Part shown: positions 1 through 12,100 of the stretch, one piece after another
Layout: the number at the start of each line of letters is the position of its first letter
Numbering within the stretch: the first letter of the stretch is position 1
The notes under the pieces: generated by a model
What the model saw: the letters and a program-made list of their open reading frames with translations, nothing else
Told to the model about the DNA's origin: nothing
The model's database searches: none
Position numbers and translations under genes: made by a program
Origin: Liolophura sinensis
Lineage: Eukaryota; Mollusca; Polyplacophora; Chitonida; Chitonidae
Reading direction: 5' to 3'
Length of the DNA: 64,000 nt
Assembly: GCF_032854445.1 (NCBI RefSeq)
Contig: NC_088296.1
Span: forward strand, 18,339,485-18,403,484

Positions 1-835
1 AATCTGGAGCCTCCAAAGGTCCAGGAAGTATTTTGGATCCTACTCCGCTGTACACACGTTTGACAAATCCCAGTGCGTGTAGGACTAGACTATCATCAGG
101 GGCCGTGAAGGCCCCGGAAGCATTTGGGATCCTACTCCGCCGTACACACGTTTGACAAATCCCAGTGCGTGTAGGACTAGACTATCATCAGGGGCCGTGA
201 AGGCCCCGGAAGCATTTTGGATCCTACTCCGCCGTACACACGTTTGACAAATCCCAGTGCGTGTAGGACTAGACTATCATCAGGGGCCGTGAAGGCCCCG
301 GAAGCATTTGGTATCCTACTCCGCCGTACACACGTTTGACAAATCCCAGTGCGTGTAGGACTAGACTATCATCAGGGGCTGTGAAGGCCCCGGAAGCATT
401 TGGGATCCTACTCCGCCGTACACACGTTTGACAAATCCCAGTGCGTGTAGGACTAGACTATCATCAGGGGCCGTGAAGGCCCCGGAAGCATTTGGTATCC
501 TACTCCGCCGTACACACGTTTGACAAATCCCAGTGCGTGTAGGACTAGACTATCATCAGGGGCTGTGAAGGCCCCGGAAGCATTTGGGATCCTACTCCGC
601 CGTACACACGTTTGACAAATCCCAGTGCGTGTAGGACTAGACTATCATCAGGGGCTGTGAAGGCCCCGGAAGCATTTGGGATCCTACTCCGCCGTACACA
701 CGTTTGACAAATCCCAGTGCGTGTAGGACTAGACTAACATCAGGGGTCGTGAAAGCCCCGGAAGCATTTGGGATCTTACTCAGTCGTACACAGGTTTGCT
801 GAATGCAGTATGTGTAGGCCTAGTGACTATCGTCT
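1..835. repeat. 92-bp tandem satellite, about 9 copies
   Basis: The unit begins CCTACTCCGCCGTACACACG and recurs every 92 bases (starts near 39, 131, 223 and onward). Inner copies are nearly identical. The first and last copies are diverged, and a decayed copy follows at about 931-981. Each unit holds GGGGCC-GTGAA-GGCCCC, a perfect 6-bp GC stem with a 5-base loop. The array probably extends past the left edge of the window. No coding function is evident. Confidence 0.95.
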
Positions 836-1189
836 GGGAATGCACAAATAAAACGCTTTACCAGTGGCAAAGAAAGCCAATGAAATGTTGAGGGGCCACT
901 GTCTGAATCATGAAGTGCTGGCCCAGGAACTACCAAAGCCCCGAAAAATTGGGATCCTACTTAACTGTACATGCGCGTAGGAGTATTTTAAAACGGCCAG
1001 TAAAGGCTTTCGTTCTGAAATTTGTGGTTATCAGGCTTATGTTGTCACAACTTTTGTTCTCGGATACCTGTCGTGCTTATATATTTACTTTCCGTAAAAA
1101 ACAAATTTAGAAAATATGCCCAGTGTGTGTACTGCAAAGAGTTCAAACAGCGTATATAAGGGGTTGAACTGGACAATGTGTACAGTATT
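836..1189. other. Unassigned spacer with a decayed satellite copy
   Basis: Apart from one diverged copy of the 92-bp unit near 931-981, nothing recognisable is present. The short open frames here show no family features. Confidence 0.5.
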
Positions 1190-1444
1190 TATTTATTTAT
1201 TTATTTGGTGTTTTACGCCGTACTCAAGAACGTTTCACGACGGTCAGCATTATGATGAGGAAACTATTCAGAGCTCGGGGGAAACCCACGACCATCCTCA
1301 GGTTGCTGGAAGACCCCTTCCCACTTACGGTCGGAGAGGAAGCTAGCATGAGCTGGGCTTGAACTCACGGCGACCGCATTGTTGAGAGGCTTCTGGGTCA
1401 TTAAGCTGCGCTAGAGGGCTAACCAACTGAGCCACTGAGGCCCC
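1190..1444 (-). mobile_element. tRNA-headed SINE (family 1), near full length
   Basis: Read on the minus strand, a tRNA-like head (GGGGCCTCAGTGGCTCAGTT, with a B-box-like GAGTTCAAGCCCAGC) is followed by a conserved body and the end GGCGTAAAACACC, then an ATAAATAAATAAA tail. The two internal promoter boxes mark a pol III-derived retroposon. It is not autonomous and would need a partner LINE. The copy is moderately diverged. Confidence 0.9.
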
Positions 1445-1464
1445 TGCCTATTGTAGAATCAATT

Positions 1465-1795
1465 GATCAAATGAGTGTGTCAGATAGCAAAAAAGTGTGC
1501 CCGACAGTAAATAAGTATGTCCAAAAGTACATGAGTGTGTCCGACAGTAAATGAGTGTGTCCGACAGTAAATTAACTTGTCAGATATTGAATAAGTGTGT
1601 CCGATATTAAATGAGTGTGTTAAACAGTAAAATAGTATGCCCGAATAAAATGTGCTCGAGAGTAAAATAGTGAGTTAGACAGTCAATAAGTGTGTCCGAG
1701 AGTAAATTAGTGAGTTAGATAGTCAATAGGTGTGTCCGACACTAAATTAGTGTGTCAAACAGTAAATAAGTACATCCGATAGTACATAATGAAGT
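1465..1795. repeat. About 20-bp degenerate tandem repeat
   Basis: Units of the form AGTAAATGAGTGTGTCCGAC recur about 16 times with substitutions and small indels. It lies between two family-1 SINEs in the same orientation. Confidence 0.85.
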
Positions 1796-1849
1796 TAGAA
1801 ACCTTAGAGGGAATATAACTAGACGGTGTTTATTGGAAACATCTAATGT

Positions 1850-2112
1850 GTATTTATTTATTTAATTGGTGTTTTACGCCGTAGTCAAGAATATTTCACT
1901 TATACGACGGCGGCCATCATTATGGTGAGAGGAAAACGGACAGAGCCCGGGGGAACCCACGACCATCCGCAGGTTGCTAAGACCTTCCCACGTACGGCCG
2001 GAGAGGAAGCCAGCATGAGCTGGACTTGAACTCACAGCGACCGCATTGGTGAAAGACTCCTGGGTCATTACGCTTCGCTAGCGCGCTAACCGACTGAACC
2101 ACGGAGGCCCCT
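1850..2112 (-). mobile_element. tRNA-headed SINE (family 1), near full length
   Basis: It has the same structure as the copy at 1190-1444: tRNA-like head at the high-coordinate end, conserved body, and TAAATAAATA tail at the low end. The body is well preserved. Confidence 0.92.
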
Positions 2113-2642
2113 CTAATGTAGAGGACAAAGAACAATAAATTTTCACCACGTGGCTAAAACATCACATGGTTCATACCCTTGATGCGGGCCTAAGATGCGG
2201 TTCAAAGGTCTGCTCTGTTTTTACTCTCTATGCTGTACATCTTTAATTATGTTATAAGATTTGTTTTCGTAACTGCGTATGTTGTCAGCTTCACCTACTC
2301 TTAATGCGAAAAGTACATTTGTGATCTTATTCGTTCGTATTTAATGTACAGTTACATTTATGACCGAGTGTATAACTGATGTGCTTTATTTTGTTCCCAC
2401 TGACCACAGATGCGGTCTAGGATGTTTGTAGATTCCCTCGGACACGTGCTATATAAGTCATAGCTATATATTCCATTTTTCTTTGAAGTCTTTGATGGTA
2501 ATTACGATAAAAAGCAATATTTTGCCACATGTGTGCTTCATGATTTTTTTTCAATTTAAGGACTATGTAGTATTTACATACTAAAGTGTGTGAATAAAAA
2601 CATGAAATTACACAACTGTGATGTCTGTCTGAGTGCTTAATA
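2113..2642. other. Unassigned AT-rich spacer
   Basis: No exon, RNA gene or repeat was recognised in this stretch. Confidence 0.5.
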
Positions 2643-3030
2643 CATTAAAGGTTTGTCCCGGTTGTCTGATTGTCCTTGTCGGCGGACTGTACTGGTTAGC
2701 GGACTGACCTGGTTGGTGGACTGTCCTTGTGAGCGGTCAAACCTAATTGGCGGATTATCGTCATTGGCGGACTGTCCTTGTTAGCGCTCTGACCTAATTG
2801 GCGGACTGTCGTGATTGGCGGACTGACATGACCGAACTGTCCTGGTTGGCGTACTATCCTGACTGCTCAATGCTTTCATTGGTGGACTGTCCTTTTGAAC
2901 GGTAAAACCTAATTGGCGGACTGTCATGATTGGCGGACTTATATGACCAAACTGTCCTGGATGGCGTACTGTCCTGACTATTGTTTTGATTGGCGGGCGG
3001 GCCTGGTTTGCTGATTGTCCTGATTGACAG
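2643..3030. repeat. About 25-bp degenerate tandem repeat
   Basis: Variants of TGATTGGCGGACTGTCCTGG recur irregularly for about 390 bases. Copies differ by substitutions and indels, so this is an old array. Confidence 0.8.
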
Positions 3031-3429
3031 ACTGTCCTGCTTTACAGGAATAGTTGAATCTATGCAACCGACAATCGCAACCGACATTCTTATAACAGCA
3101 GTCAACCAATAAGGACGTTCCAGGTTAACAATCGCAAGGCCAATTCCCAAAACGTTGTATAACACAAACCACAAAAGAACTAAGAAAGTGTATAAAGTAC
3201 GAAATTAGGACGGAATCATGCAAAGAGAAGCAGCCAACAGTTTTCTGTGACGTTGGAAAGAAGCAAGGTATGTTCTAGGCGACTGAGTGAAACCAGTATT
3301 CAAATCGTGAAGCATGCTGGGATATCAGCTGTCGATAACAAATATATGGATCTCAGTTGCGCTTTCATTGCTACTGTTCATATATCGAACGTGGTGATTC
3401 TAATATACAACCCCTATAGCCCGAGTTAT

Positions 3430-4604
3430 GCGGAATTAGACACAATCACGAAGCAGAGGGCAACAGATTCTGAACAATCTGTCCATATTCACTTACATGA
3501 GAATTATGCTTATTGTAAAAATTAAGAAACCTACAGTGAAGGCGTTTGATGGAACCTTGACACACTAGTTTTTTACAGTGATAACTGTGACGTTCATTGA
3601 AATCGTGACACAACACACAGGATCTAACAAATGCTAGAAGACGAGATATGTACACGCCATATACATGACCCTTCGGTATATTGCTGTTCTAGTAAGGATA
3701 ATTTACAATGTCAAAATAGAAATCTATCCCTCTGGTCGTAAAGTCTGTAAGAGAGGAAACCGTTTTGGTCTCTGTACAAATAAAGGCCCAGATAAGACGT
3801 ACCATCTGGAGAATCTGTGATTTCCTTTTAATCCAACGGCATTTGCTATATGGATTGTTTAAAACCAGCAGATCATCAATATACCGTTTAGTGAATGTGA
3901 AAGATCGGGACTGGTGAGCATTACCCCCGTAATAGTTTCTGCATATAGTCGTATTCATGTGATTTGTACCCATCAGAATACCTGCACTGTTGATATACGG
4001 TTTCCCCGAATATCACATGGATGTTATTAACGAGAAATTCAAGCAACTCAATGAACATGGAAATATCCTATGAATGGCAGTTCTTGTATGCAATAGAACA
4101 GAAGAAGGCTTTGTTGACTCTGACGTTAATATAGCGGTAATCGGTTTTATTAAATACCGAAACAACTAGTGATGGAATTTTGTCAATTAAATACGTGTGA
4201 GGAATCGAAGTATAGACAGCGGAGAAATCTCAAGCAGATATGCTTCTTCTTCACTGAGACATTTACAGTTTATAAGCATCCACATACGGCGTACGCCTGA
4301 AATTGTTTGCATTTGTACAACATTACTTGTTCCAGAAACACTACTACTTCTTGTAGTGCTTTCCTTAAGACACTTGATACAAGTTTGGTGGTACAGCTTT
4401 TTGGCCCCGCACTAAAGCGACCTTTGTATGGGGATTAATGCATTTTTGGAATCCATTAACAGATATACCCCTCTGTTTGAGAAAGGACTGAAGTTTTTCA
4501 AATAGTTCCTGTAGACTATATATCGTTATGGAATATGTTGAAGCTGCGGCAGTTGTGCTATTAAGCTCCTTCACAAGAACCTGACAGTAATGATTCTTGC
4601 GCAC
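3430..4604 (-). pseudogene. Decayed reverse-transcriptase retroelement relic
   Basis: The minus strand holds fragments in different frames, in the order expected for one reverse transcriptase. First comes a palm A/B-like stretch with FGETVYQQ and GILMGTN (about 3945-4020). Next is TKRYIDDLLVLNN with the catalytic YIDD (about 3860-3900), then FDIVNYPY (3690-3715), then VYIS-like and DFNERH blocks at 3446-3655. Metazoan non-LTR or Penelope-like elements carry this YIDD and SIVNFPY-type arrangement. I cannot assign the clade. Frameshifts and gaps mean it is not functional. The fragment at 4365-4604 is possibly its upstream part, but this is weakly supported. Confidence 0.7.
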
Positions 4605-4819
4605 AAATATAATATTAATAGGAGGTTTGTCCGTAGGAACAATGACTTATTTTCTCAGAAGGCCATCAAGCAGGATTCTTCAAAACTTGCTTGACTGTCA
4701 CTTGAGCATTAGTATTGAACTGGTTTATTGCATAATAACCTTTTTCTTAACTAGATCAAGACAAATGTCAAAGGCTGAACGTTTTACAGGGACATCTGAT
4801 AGAAACTCTGACATAACAC

Positions 4820-6290
4820 TGTAGGGGCATCGACAAAGACATTCAGATTCCTTGTCAGAATGCTATACACGACAATGCTCTGATAGAACATTCCGGCTGT
4901 CTGACAGAATACCGCACCGACACATCTGACAGAACATTCAGACTCTCTGACAGAATACCGCACCGAGACATCTGACAGAACATTCAGCCTCTCGGACAGA
5001 ATGCTGCACCGAGACATCTGACAGAACATTCAGGCTCTCTGACAGAATACTGGACGGAGATATCTGACTTAACATTCAGGCTCTCTGACAAAATGCTGCA
5101 CCGAGACATCTGACAGAACATTCAGGCTCTCTGACAGAATACCGCACCGAGACATCTGACAGAACATTCCGGCTGTCTGACAGAATACTGGATGGAGATA
5201 TCTGACTTAACATTCAGGCTCTGTGACAAAATGCTGAACCGAGACATCTGACAGAACATTCAGGCTCTCTGACAGAATACCGCAACGAGACATCTGACAG
5301 AACATTCCGGCTCTCTGACAGAATACCGCACCGAGACATCTGACAGAACATTCCGGCTGTCTGACAGAATACTGGACGGAGATATCTGACTTAACATTCA
5401 GGCTCTGTGACAAAATGCTGCACCGAGACATCTGACAGAACATTCAGGCTCTCTGACAGAATACCGCACAGAGACATCTGACAGAACATTCAGGCTGTCT
5501 GACAGAATGCTGCACCGAGACATCTGACAGAACATTCCGGCTGTCTGACAGAATACCGCACCGAGACATCTGACAGAACATTCCGGCTGTCTGACAGAAT
5601 ACTGGACGGAGATATCTGACTTAACATTCAGGCTCTGTGACAAAATGCTGCACCGAGACATCTGACAGAACATTCAGGCTGTCTGACAGAATGCTGCACC
5701 GAGACATCTGACAGAACATTCAGGCTCTCTGACAGAATGCTACACCGAGACATCTGACAGAACATTCCGGCTGTCTGACAGAATACCGCACCGAGACATC
5801 TGACAGAACATTCCGGCTCTCTGACAGAATACCGCACCGAGACATCTGACAGAACATTCCGGCTGTCTGACAGAATACCGCACCGAGACATCTGACAGAA
5901 CATTCAGGCTTTCGGACAGAATGCTGCACCGAGACATCTGACAGAACATTCAGGCTCTCTGACAGAATACCGCACAGAGACATCTGACAGAACATTCAGG
6001 CTGTCTGACAGAATGCTGCACCGAGACATCTGACAGAACATTCCGGCTGTCTGACAGAATGCTGCACCGAGACATCTGACAGAACTTTCAGGCTGTCTGA
6101 CAGAATGCTGCACCGAGACATCTGACAGAACATTCAGGCTGTCTGACAGAATGCTGCACCGAGACATCTGACAGAACATTCCGGCTGTCTGACAGAATGC
6201 TGCACCGAGACATCTGACAGAACATTCAGGCTCTCTGACAGAATGCCGCACCGAGACATCTGAGGGAACATTCCAGCTCTCTGACAAAAC
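4820..6290. repeat. 46-bp satellite, about 31 copies
   Basis: The unit is GACATCTGACAGAACATTCA followed by GGCTCTCTGACAGAATGCTG and CACCGA. It contains two half-units that both carry CTGACAGAA, so it probably arose from a dimer of about 23 bp. A sub-variant with GATATCTGACTTAAC recurs at about 5060, 5198, 5381 and 5611, spaced by 3, 4 and 5 units. Because 46 is not a multiple of 3, open frames cycle through all three phases and are artefacts. Confidence 0.97.
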
Positions 6291-6450
6291 AATCATAATC
6301 TCTGAAAACATTCTTTGAATCTCTGACCGAACACACATGATCTCTGGCAGAACGTTCAGGCCCTCAAGCAGAATACTGGCAATCTCTAGTAGAACGCTTA
6401 CGATTTCTAGCAGAGCGTCAAGACTTCTAAAAGAAAGCTCAGAACGTTTG
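6291..6450. repeat. Decaying edge of the 46-bp satellite
   Basis: Half-unit motifs (CTCTGACAAAACAAT, CTCTGGCAGAACGTTC, CTAGTAGAACGC) continue with growing divergence away from the array, as expected at the old edge of a satellite. Confidence 0.7.
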
Positions 6451-7139
6451 GTGCTCTGCTTTCTGACCGCGAACGTAGTTTGTTTTGTTGCAGCCCTTGT
6501 TCAAGATCTACCATTTTCAGACAACGCCATGATTAACTGCATTTTTTTTTCATTTACAACGTTGATCTTATGTTTAGACGCATTTAAATGGATTTCTTGA
6601 GTGGAACTAAACCACTTCTGTACCGACAAGGTATCGGCGTTTACGTTCAATAATCTAAAGTACAATCGACCTTATTTTACTCATTTTAGTTATTTTTACT
6701 TATTTTATTCATGACTAGTGTCAGAGTGATATTTACCCTTTAACGTTTAACCACCTAATGACCCGCGTCGTCATGGCGTAATTTGTCGCATTGTCTTTAA
6801 AATAAGACAACGCTGTTTTATACAGCTTGCAGATGTCGACAAATCGCATCGTTGAAATGCCACTTAGAATGAAAACGGTTAAGCTGTTTGAGAGAGAAAA
6901 CGTGACAGTACCAACGAAACCACCGCATCCACCTAAGCAAACTGTGTGATAAATCATCAGACTAAACGCCGCAGTTTAAGTTTAAGTGGGAGCTGAATTT
7001 GAACAGTTAACTTCCTAAGTCAAGGTGTGGTGTGTTGAACACAGACAGTGTAACAGTTCAAGCCGGTGTCTGTCATAATTCGCATATGTGTTATTGGTGA
7101 TTTACCGGTACCTTTATTTATTTTAAACTGGTGTTAACC
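6451..7139. other. Unassigned spacer
   Basis: No gene or repeat was recognised. Short open frames on both strands have no conserved features. Confidence 0.5.
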
Positions 7140-7146
7140 TGGGACT

Positions 7147-7310
7147 CTGCACAGTTTCCTCCCACCATAATGCTGGCCGTCGTCGTATAAGTGAAATATT
7201 TTTGAGTGCGGCGTGAAACAGCAATCAAACAAATTTATTTATTTTTTTGATTGCTGTTTTACGCCGCACTCAAGACTTTTTCTCTTATACGACGACGGCC
7301 AGCATTATGG
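7147..7310. mobile_element. Two SINE ends in tail-to-tail inversion
   Basis: Positions 7150-7230 carry the 3' part of a family-1 SINE on the plus strand, and 7231-7310 carry the same part on the minus strand. The arms share private variants (CAGCAATCAA instead of CACCAATCAA, and GTCGTCGTAT), so one arm was probably copied from the other. Both lack the tRNA head. Confidence 0.85.
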
Positions 7311-7750
7311 TAGCATAATACACGTCCCCCTAGTACTAAGGCTTAAGTAGAACTAGGTAAATAATCAGTGATGTTCATTGCAATTAGTCAAAAACGTTAC
7401 TGGTCTGGAATTATCCTACACTCATCACATTTAATATACAATCACATTAAAACAATCCTGGTTTATGCAAGAATACAATATAATTATACAATATATAATT
7501 CAGAAAACCGTAGAATCTGAATCCATGAACCATTTGCTTGACTGGAAAAATTCTTCAAAAATAAATCGGGCTATTTTCCAAGCAACGAACAAAAATTCCA
7601 TTCACATACAGGTGTTGTCGAACAGCTGCTTGAGATCCAGTTGTATACATCATAGATAATTGATATAAAGACTTTTTGGATAATCTCGGTGTTTGTAATA
7701 ACGTTGTTCTAGTGTAATCACTCCTATCCATTTTAGCTGTGAGAAACAGG
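7311..7750. other. Unassigned AT-rich spacer
   Basis: No recognisable feature was found. Confidence 0.45.
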
Positions 7751-7863
7751 GCCCAGTTGTTCAAAAGTGTATTAGTGGTCAATCACGGTATTAACTTTAG
7801 TCTTAACAAAAACTATTATCAATATTTACGCCTGGTTTAAAATTTAATACATTTTTGAACAAC
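7751..7863. mobile_element. Short inverted-terminal-repeat element (MITE A)
   Basis: It begins GGGCCCAGTTGTTCAAAAGT and ends with the complement (...ATACATTTTTGAACAAC). Terminal inverted repeats of about 20 bp with no coding capacity fit a MITE. Its right end abuts a family-1 SINE. A longer relative lies at 30331-30583. Confidence 0.7.
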
Positions 7864-8018
7864 AATTTATTGATTGATTGGTGTTTTACGCCGTATTCAA
7901 GAATATTTCACTTATCCGACGGCGACCAGCATTACGGTAGAAGCAAAACAAACAGAGCCCAGGGAAACCAACTATCATACGCAAGTTGCAGCAAGGCCTT
8001 CCCACAAAGAGGACCCAG
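7864..8018 (-). mobile_element. 5'-truncated SINE (family 1)
   Basis: The conserved tail and body (GGTGTTTTACGCCGTATTCA) are present, but similarity stops before the tRNA-like head. Confidence 0.85.
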
Positions 8019-8369
8019 CTTTGTAAGTCGTTCTGTCCATTGATCTGTAGGTCCGTAAGTCCGTCGATCCGTCTGTCGGTCAGACTGTAAATGTGTTTTA
8101 CACCCAATCTTTGAGCATAGACCAGTTGTGGAGCTAATGATTGCAAGTTGATACTGACTTTTTTGTCGTTGTTGTAGAGAATCTGATTATTAAATTGTGT
8201 GATACGTCGTTCAGCACCTCACTAAATTGTCTCATGTAGTGCAAAAATATTGCTCCTATAAATATGGACAAAGCTACTTTGCAATTCCTCCATACTTGTC
8301 TTCGTTGTTGGGATTTGCAGAAGGAGTGTTGCTACTGCCTATGTCAGAAGCACACCGGAACATAACTGC

Positions 8370-8720
8370 ATGCCACCGAAAAACACAAAATGTTATTCTA
8401 CGAGCAATGTGCACACAAATTCGATGTCCACTCAAGATCTGAGCGTACCGGAAATGTGTATTCAATATTTTAATGTAACCAGAAGTGTGAAATTTTATGG
8501 TACCGGAAATGTGCAATCAAAATTAAAATGCCTGCTAGAAATGTTTACCAAAACGTACACACAAAACCTGATCATACTAACATGTGCACTCAAAATGTGA
8601 TGTTGCAAGATATGTGCACACAAAATGTGATGTTGCAAGATACGTGCACACAAAATGTGATGTTGCAAGTAATGTGCACTCAAAATCTGATGCTACAATC
8701 ATTTGCACTCAAAACCTGAT
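8370..8720. repeat. 30-bp short tandem repeat
   Basis: Four to five good copies of ATGTGCACACAAAATGTGAT plus GTTGCAAGAT lie at 8580-8710. Decayed versions (GTGCACTCAAAA, GTGCAATCAAAA) extend to about 8370. Confidence 0.85.
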
Positions 8721-8880
8721 GTTACAGGAAAACTGCGATGAAATCTGATGTCAAAATATGCAATACTCAATTTTTCATCCGTACAATTGACAGGGTTTGT
8801 CTTTATCAGGGACCGGAAATTATGAAGCAGCAGCCATGACTGTTATTGGTAGTTGACATTTTAGACAACAGAAAGGTCCG

Positions 8881-9162
8881 TTACGTTCGAACGAAAGTTA
8901 TTAGGAACAAAGACATGGCTAGCAGCACTAAGGACAGTATGACTAAAAACAGTTTATCCACACAGCTGGCAAAATCCTTCCACTGTCGCCTAGTCTCCGA
9001 ATGTTGGGCACTATCTCCTTTAAACAATGTTTTGATAACTGTGTCCGTTTCCGACTTTGATTCCAGGTTAACGGTTTGGGTTCCACGGTGACAGGTGCCA
9101 TAAAGGGGGGTAACTCTTCTTTGAGAGTGAGTCGAGGACTTCCGGTCCAGCGTTGGCTTCAC
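8881..9162 (-). CDS. Receptor exon 7: cytoplasmic loop end and TM4
   Basis: It encodes RRQWKDFASCVDKLFLVILS and then LVLLAMSLFLITFVRT and TAA at 8881-8883. This is the WK.(V/A)A.V.D+L pre-TM4 pattern followed by TM4 and a very short extracellular tail, as in nicotinic subunits. The chosen acceptor (GCCTTGCAG) starts in phase 0, while exon 6 ends in phase 1. A small exon, an indel or another acceptor is therefore missing from this model. Confidence 0.82.
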   Translation of the reverse strand: MKPTLDRKSSTHSQRRVTPLYGTCHRGTQTVNLESKSETDTVIKTLFKGDSAQHSETRRQWKDFASCVDKLFLVILSLVLLAMSLFLITFVRT

Positions 9163-12100
9163 CTGCAAGGCGTTAAACAATTACGGACGATTTTTACTCT
9201 GTGCCATTTGACAAGACCGTATAGGAAAAAAGGCACGAAACAGGGCCAATGAAATAATGAACGGCTATAAGAACCATCTAGTTTCATTTGAATTTTTTGT
9301 ATGTTTTATACATACAGGGGCCTACTTGGTACGACGGTTGACAAGTCGTCGTTGAATGGCAATAATCATACTCCTTACAACGCATGCCCCACTCTACACG
9401 TTTACTTCTCTGCCACCGCTGGCAAATTTGTACAGAAATCTTGAGCAAACCGGAGGTCATTGGGGTCAGGGTTTTGAGACAGGAAGTAATGTCAGTAAAC
9501 ACAAAAACTCTGTCTCAACCTTCGCTTCTAAAAAGCCTTTATACACATGAATTCTCTTCGTATATGAAAAACATGATTCTAACCAACACCCGAAACAGAT
9601 TTATTGATAAATCCTGATAAAGTAGTTCCGCGAGAGAACACAGGCTCCAAAGGTCAAGCTTGTATTGGGAGCATAGAGAGCAGCACGTGCACTGTGAGGA
9701 GTATGAGCATAATGGGCCACCGCCGATCCGCCATTTTGTTTTGTCCTCCGCGCACGAAGTCAGAAAAGTTACTAAGAATTGAAGTTATTTACAACTACAA
9801 ACAGCAATTTAAAACCGGATAGGTAAATAAATCAGTACTTAGGCCCAGGTTTCTCTTAAAATACAAGACAACAGCCAGAACGAACAAATCGTGTTTGTTG
9901 CTCGAGGAGTACGTTAGCAGACAACTAAAAACAAACACTGCCAAAACTTGACTCCCTATCTTAGTCGTGAATTCATGTACCAGATCATATAGGACACCGC
10001 GTGAATTTAAGTACCACATTAATTCAAATACAAATTGAATTATTTGAGTAACACGTTAATTCAAGCACCAGTTTATTTATTTATTTATTTATTTCATTGG
10101 TGTTTTACGCCGTACCCAAGAATACTTCACTTTTATACAACGGCGGCCAGCATTATGGTGGGAGGAAACCGGGCAGAGCCCGGACGAAAGACGTGGCCAT
10201 CCGCAGGTTGCTGGCAGACCTTCCCACGTATGAGTACCAGTTGAAGTTATGTAACAAGTGAATTAGAGTATACAAAGTGAGTGCCAAGTGAATATGATTA
10301 TAACAGTACAGTAAAAGTAAATTCAAGCACTTTTTGGATAAATCAAATAACAAGTGTCCTGAGTTCGAGTGTCAAGGGAATTAAAATACCAAATGAATTT
10401 GAAAACCAAGTTAATTTGAATGGCAAGAGGGTTGAAGAAATAAATAAATCTGAGTAGGCAAGGAACTCAAGTACCTAATGCCATCAATTGAAATCGAGCG
10501 CCAAATAAATGTTTTACTCAATTAATGAAAGTTTTATCAGTGTCTAATTCATACGGACCTTACTTTCCTCTGCCTGAGCGATGCTGGGACAGGCGCTATT
10601 TCCAAAGCAAACCACCCTTCCGATTGGTCCATACACAATGCGTCTCGCCCAGACCGGAAATGGAGCTCCGGATTCCCCTGCGACATGCATCCGGTACACG
10701 AAGACAGCTACAACCGTCGACACACACAGGATGGCGATGCACACTCCAAAATAACACTCTGTAAGGACAGCAGGAGAAAGAATCACTAATCCACATTTTC
10801 TAGGGCTGTGCGGATGTTTCGGATGAAAGTTATTAAAGGAGTGTGTCTCTTGTTTCGAGTCTGCAGAGAGAAACAAAAGGAATGTTTTTCACTAGAGTTT
10901 GAAAAATTTTATATTACAGCGTCAAGAGTTGGAGATTCTGTTTACCTCATGAATGCAAAGTCGGAAAAAACATGCTAAATGCAGCCTAAAGTCAGCGCGA
11001 TCATGTTGTTTTGTATCTCTGTTGTTACAAGTGCGCGTGGAATAGCAGAGTAATTTAATGACGTGACGTCAGTCCTTCGTCTTCAGAGCAAAGCACAACA
11101 TTTACACACACAGAATAAAATATATGCAACACAAAAGAGTTCAGACATGGGGTCAAACCCTGGTCGTGTCATACCAAAGACTTTAAAAATGGAATTTGCT
11201 GCTGCATTTATTGGCGCTCAGTACTGAGAGGTCAGAGCAAGGAAACAAGACTGGTTGGCCCGGTGTCAGTATAATGTATTTGAACGGGGTGTCAGGTCTG
11301 GTGTCTTAGGCATGATTCTACGAAGTAAAATACCTACATTTATGTATATACAAAAGAGTTCACCTTCCGAAATGGATACTGACAAAAGTTTGACTAGGTC
11401 TTTGACACTGCCATCTAAACAGAATTAGGAGATATTATCAAAGAGCTCATGAACATATTTGCTAGACAAAGAGTCAAGTGTGAGACGACAAGAGTACATG
11501 CCAACGTGTGAAAGAATGCGGCTCATATAAACCTTCATGTAAGAATGTTAAAAAACTCCAGCGGCAACATCATTCTCACGTAACAAGACAAGAAAGAGGT
11601 AAAGGGATCTCCAAGGTAGCTAGGGGTATAATCTGCATATCTTCTGACTTTTGCGCTCAAGGCAGACGACAGAATCCCCTTGCAAAATTAAGTTGTTCGG
11701 ATCCACTGATTTTATCAAGGAACTACCGCGAGCCAATCAAATGGCTCATTCGAGATCACGCGCCTTTCTACGTAATCCTACGGTACCGAGACAAGCCTAG
11801 ATTGGCGCCATCAGCGCAGTGATTTCCCCCAAAATTTGGGGATCATTGTTGATAGAGGAGTATCAGATATTTAATTTAATTATTTTCAGATTCCTTGAGT
11901 CTAAATTTGTATCAATGGTTTAAAATCAAGCAGCTACCTACATCTGAATTAATCAAAAACATCCAAAATAAAAATGAACTATTAACTCACGTATTAGGTA
12001 ATGAATATTAACTTATTCAACATGGCGGCGTCCATGAAAGACGGCATGAAAAGAGAGTTGGAATAAGTAATTGCGTATGCGAAGACCAGCGTTTCTGTAG

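Noticed and set aside
4784-6338. Many overlapping 70-144 codon minus-strand frames (MFCQMSRCSILS...)
   Set aside because: They are translations of the 46-bp satellite in rotating frames.
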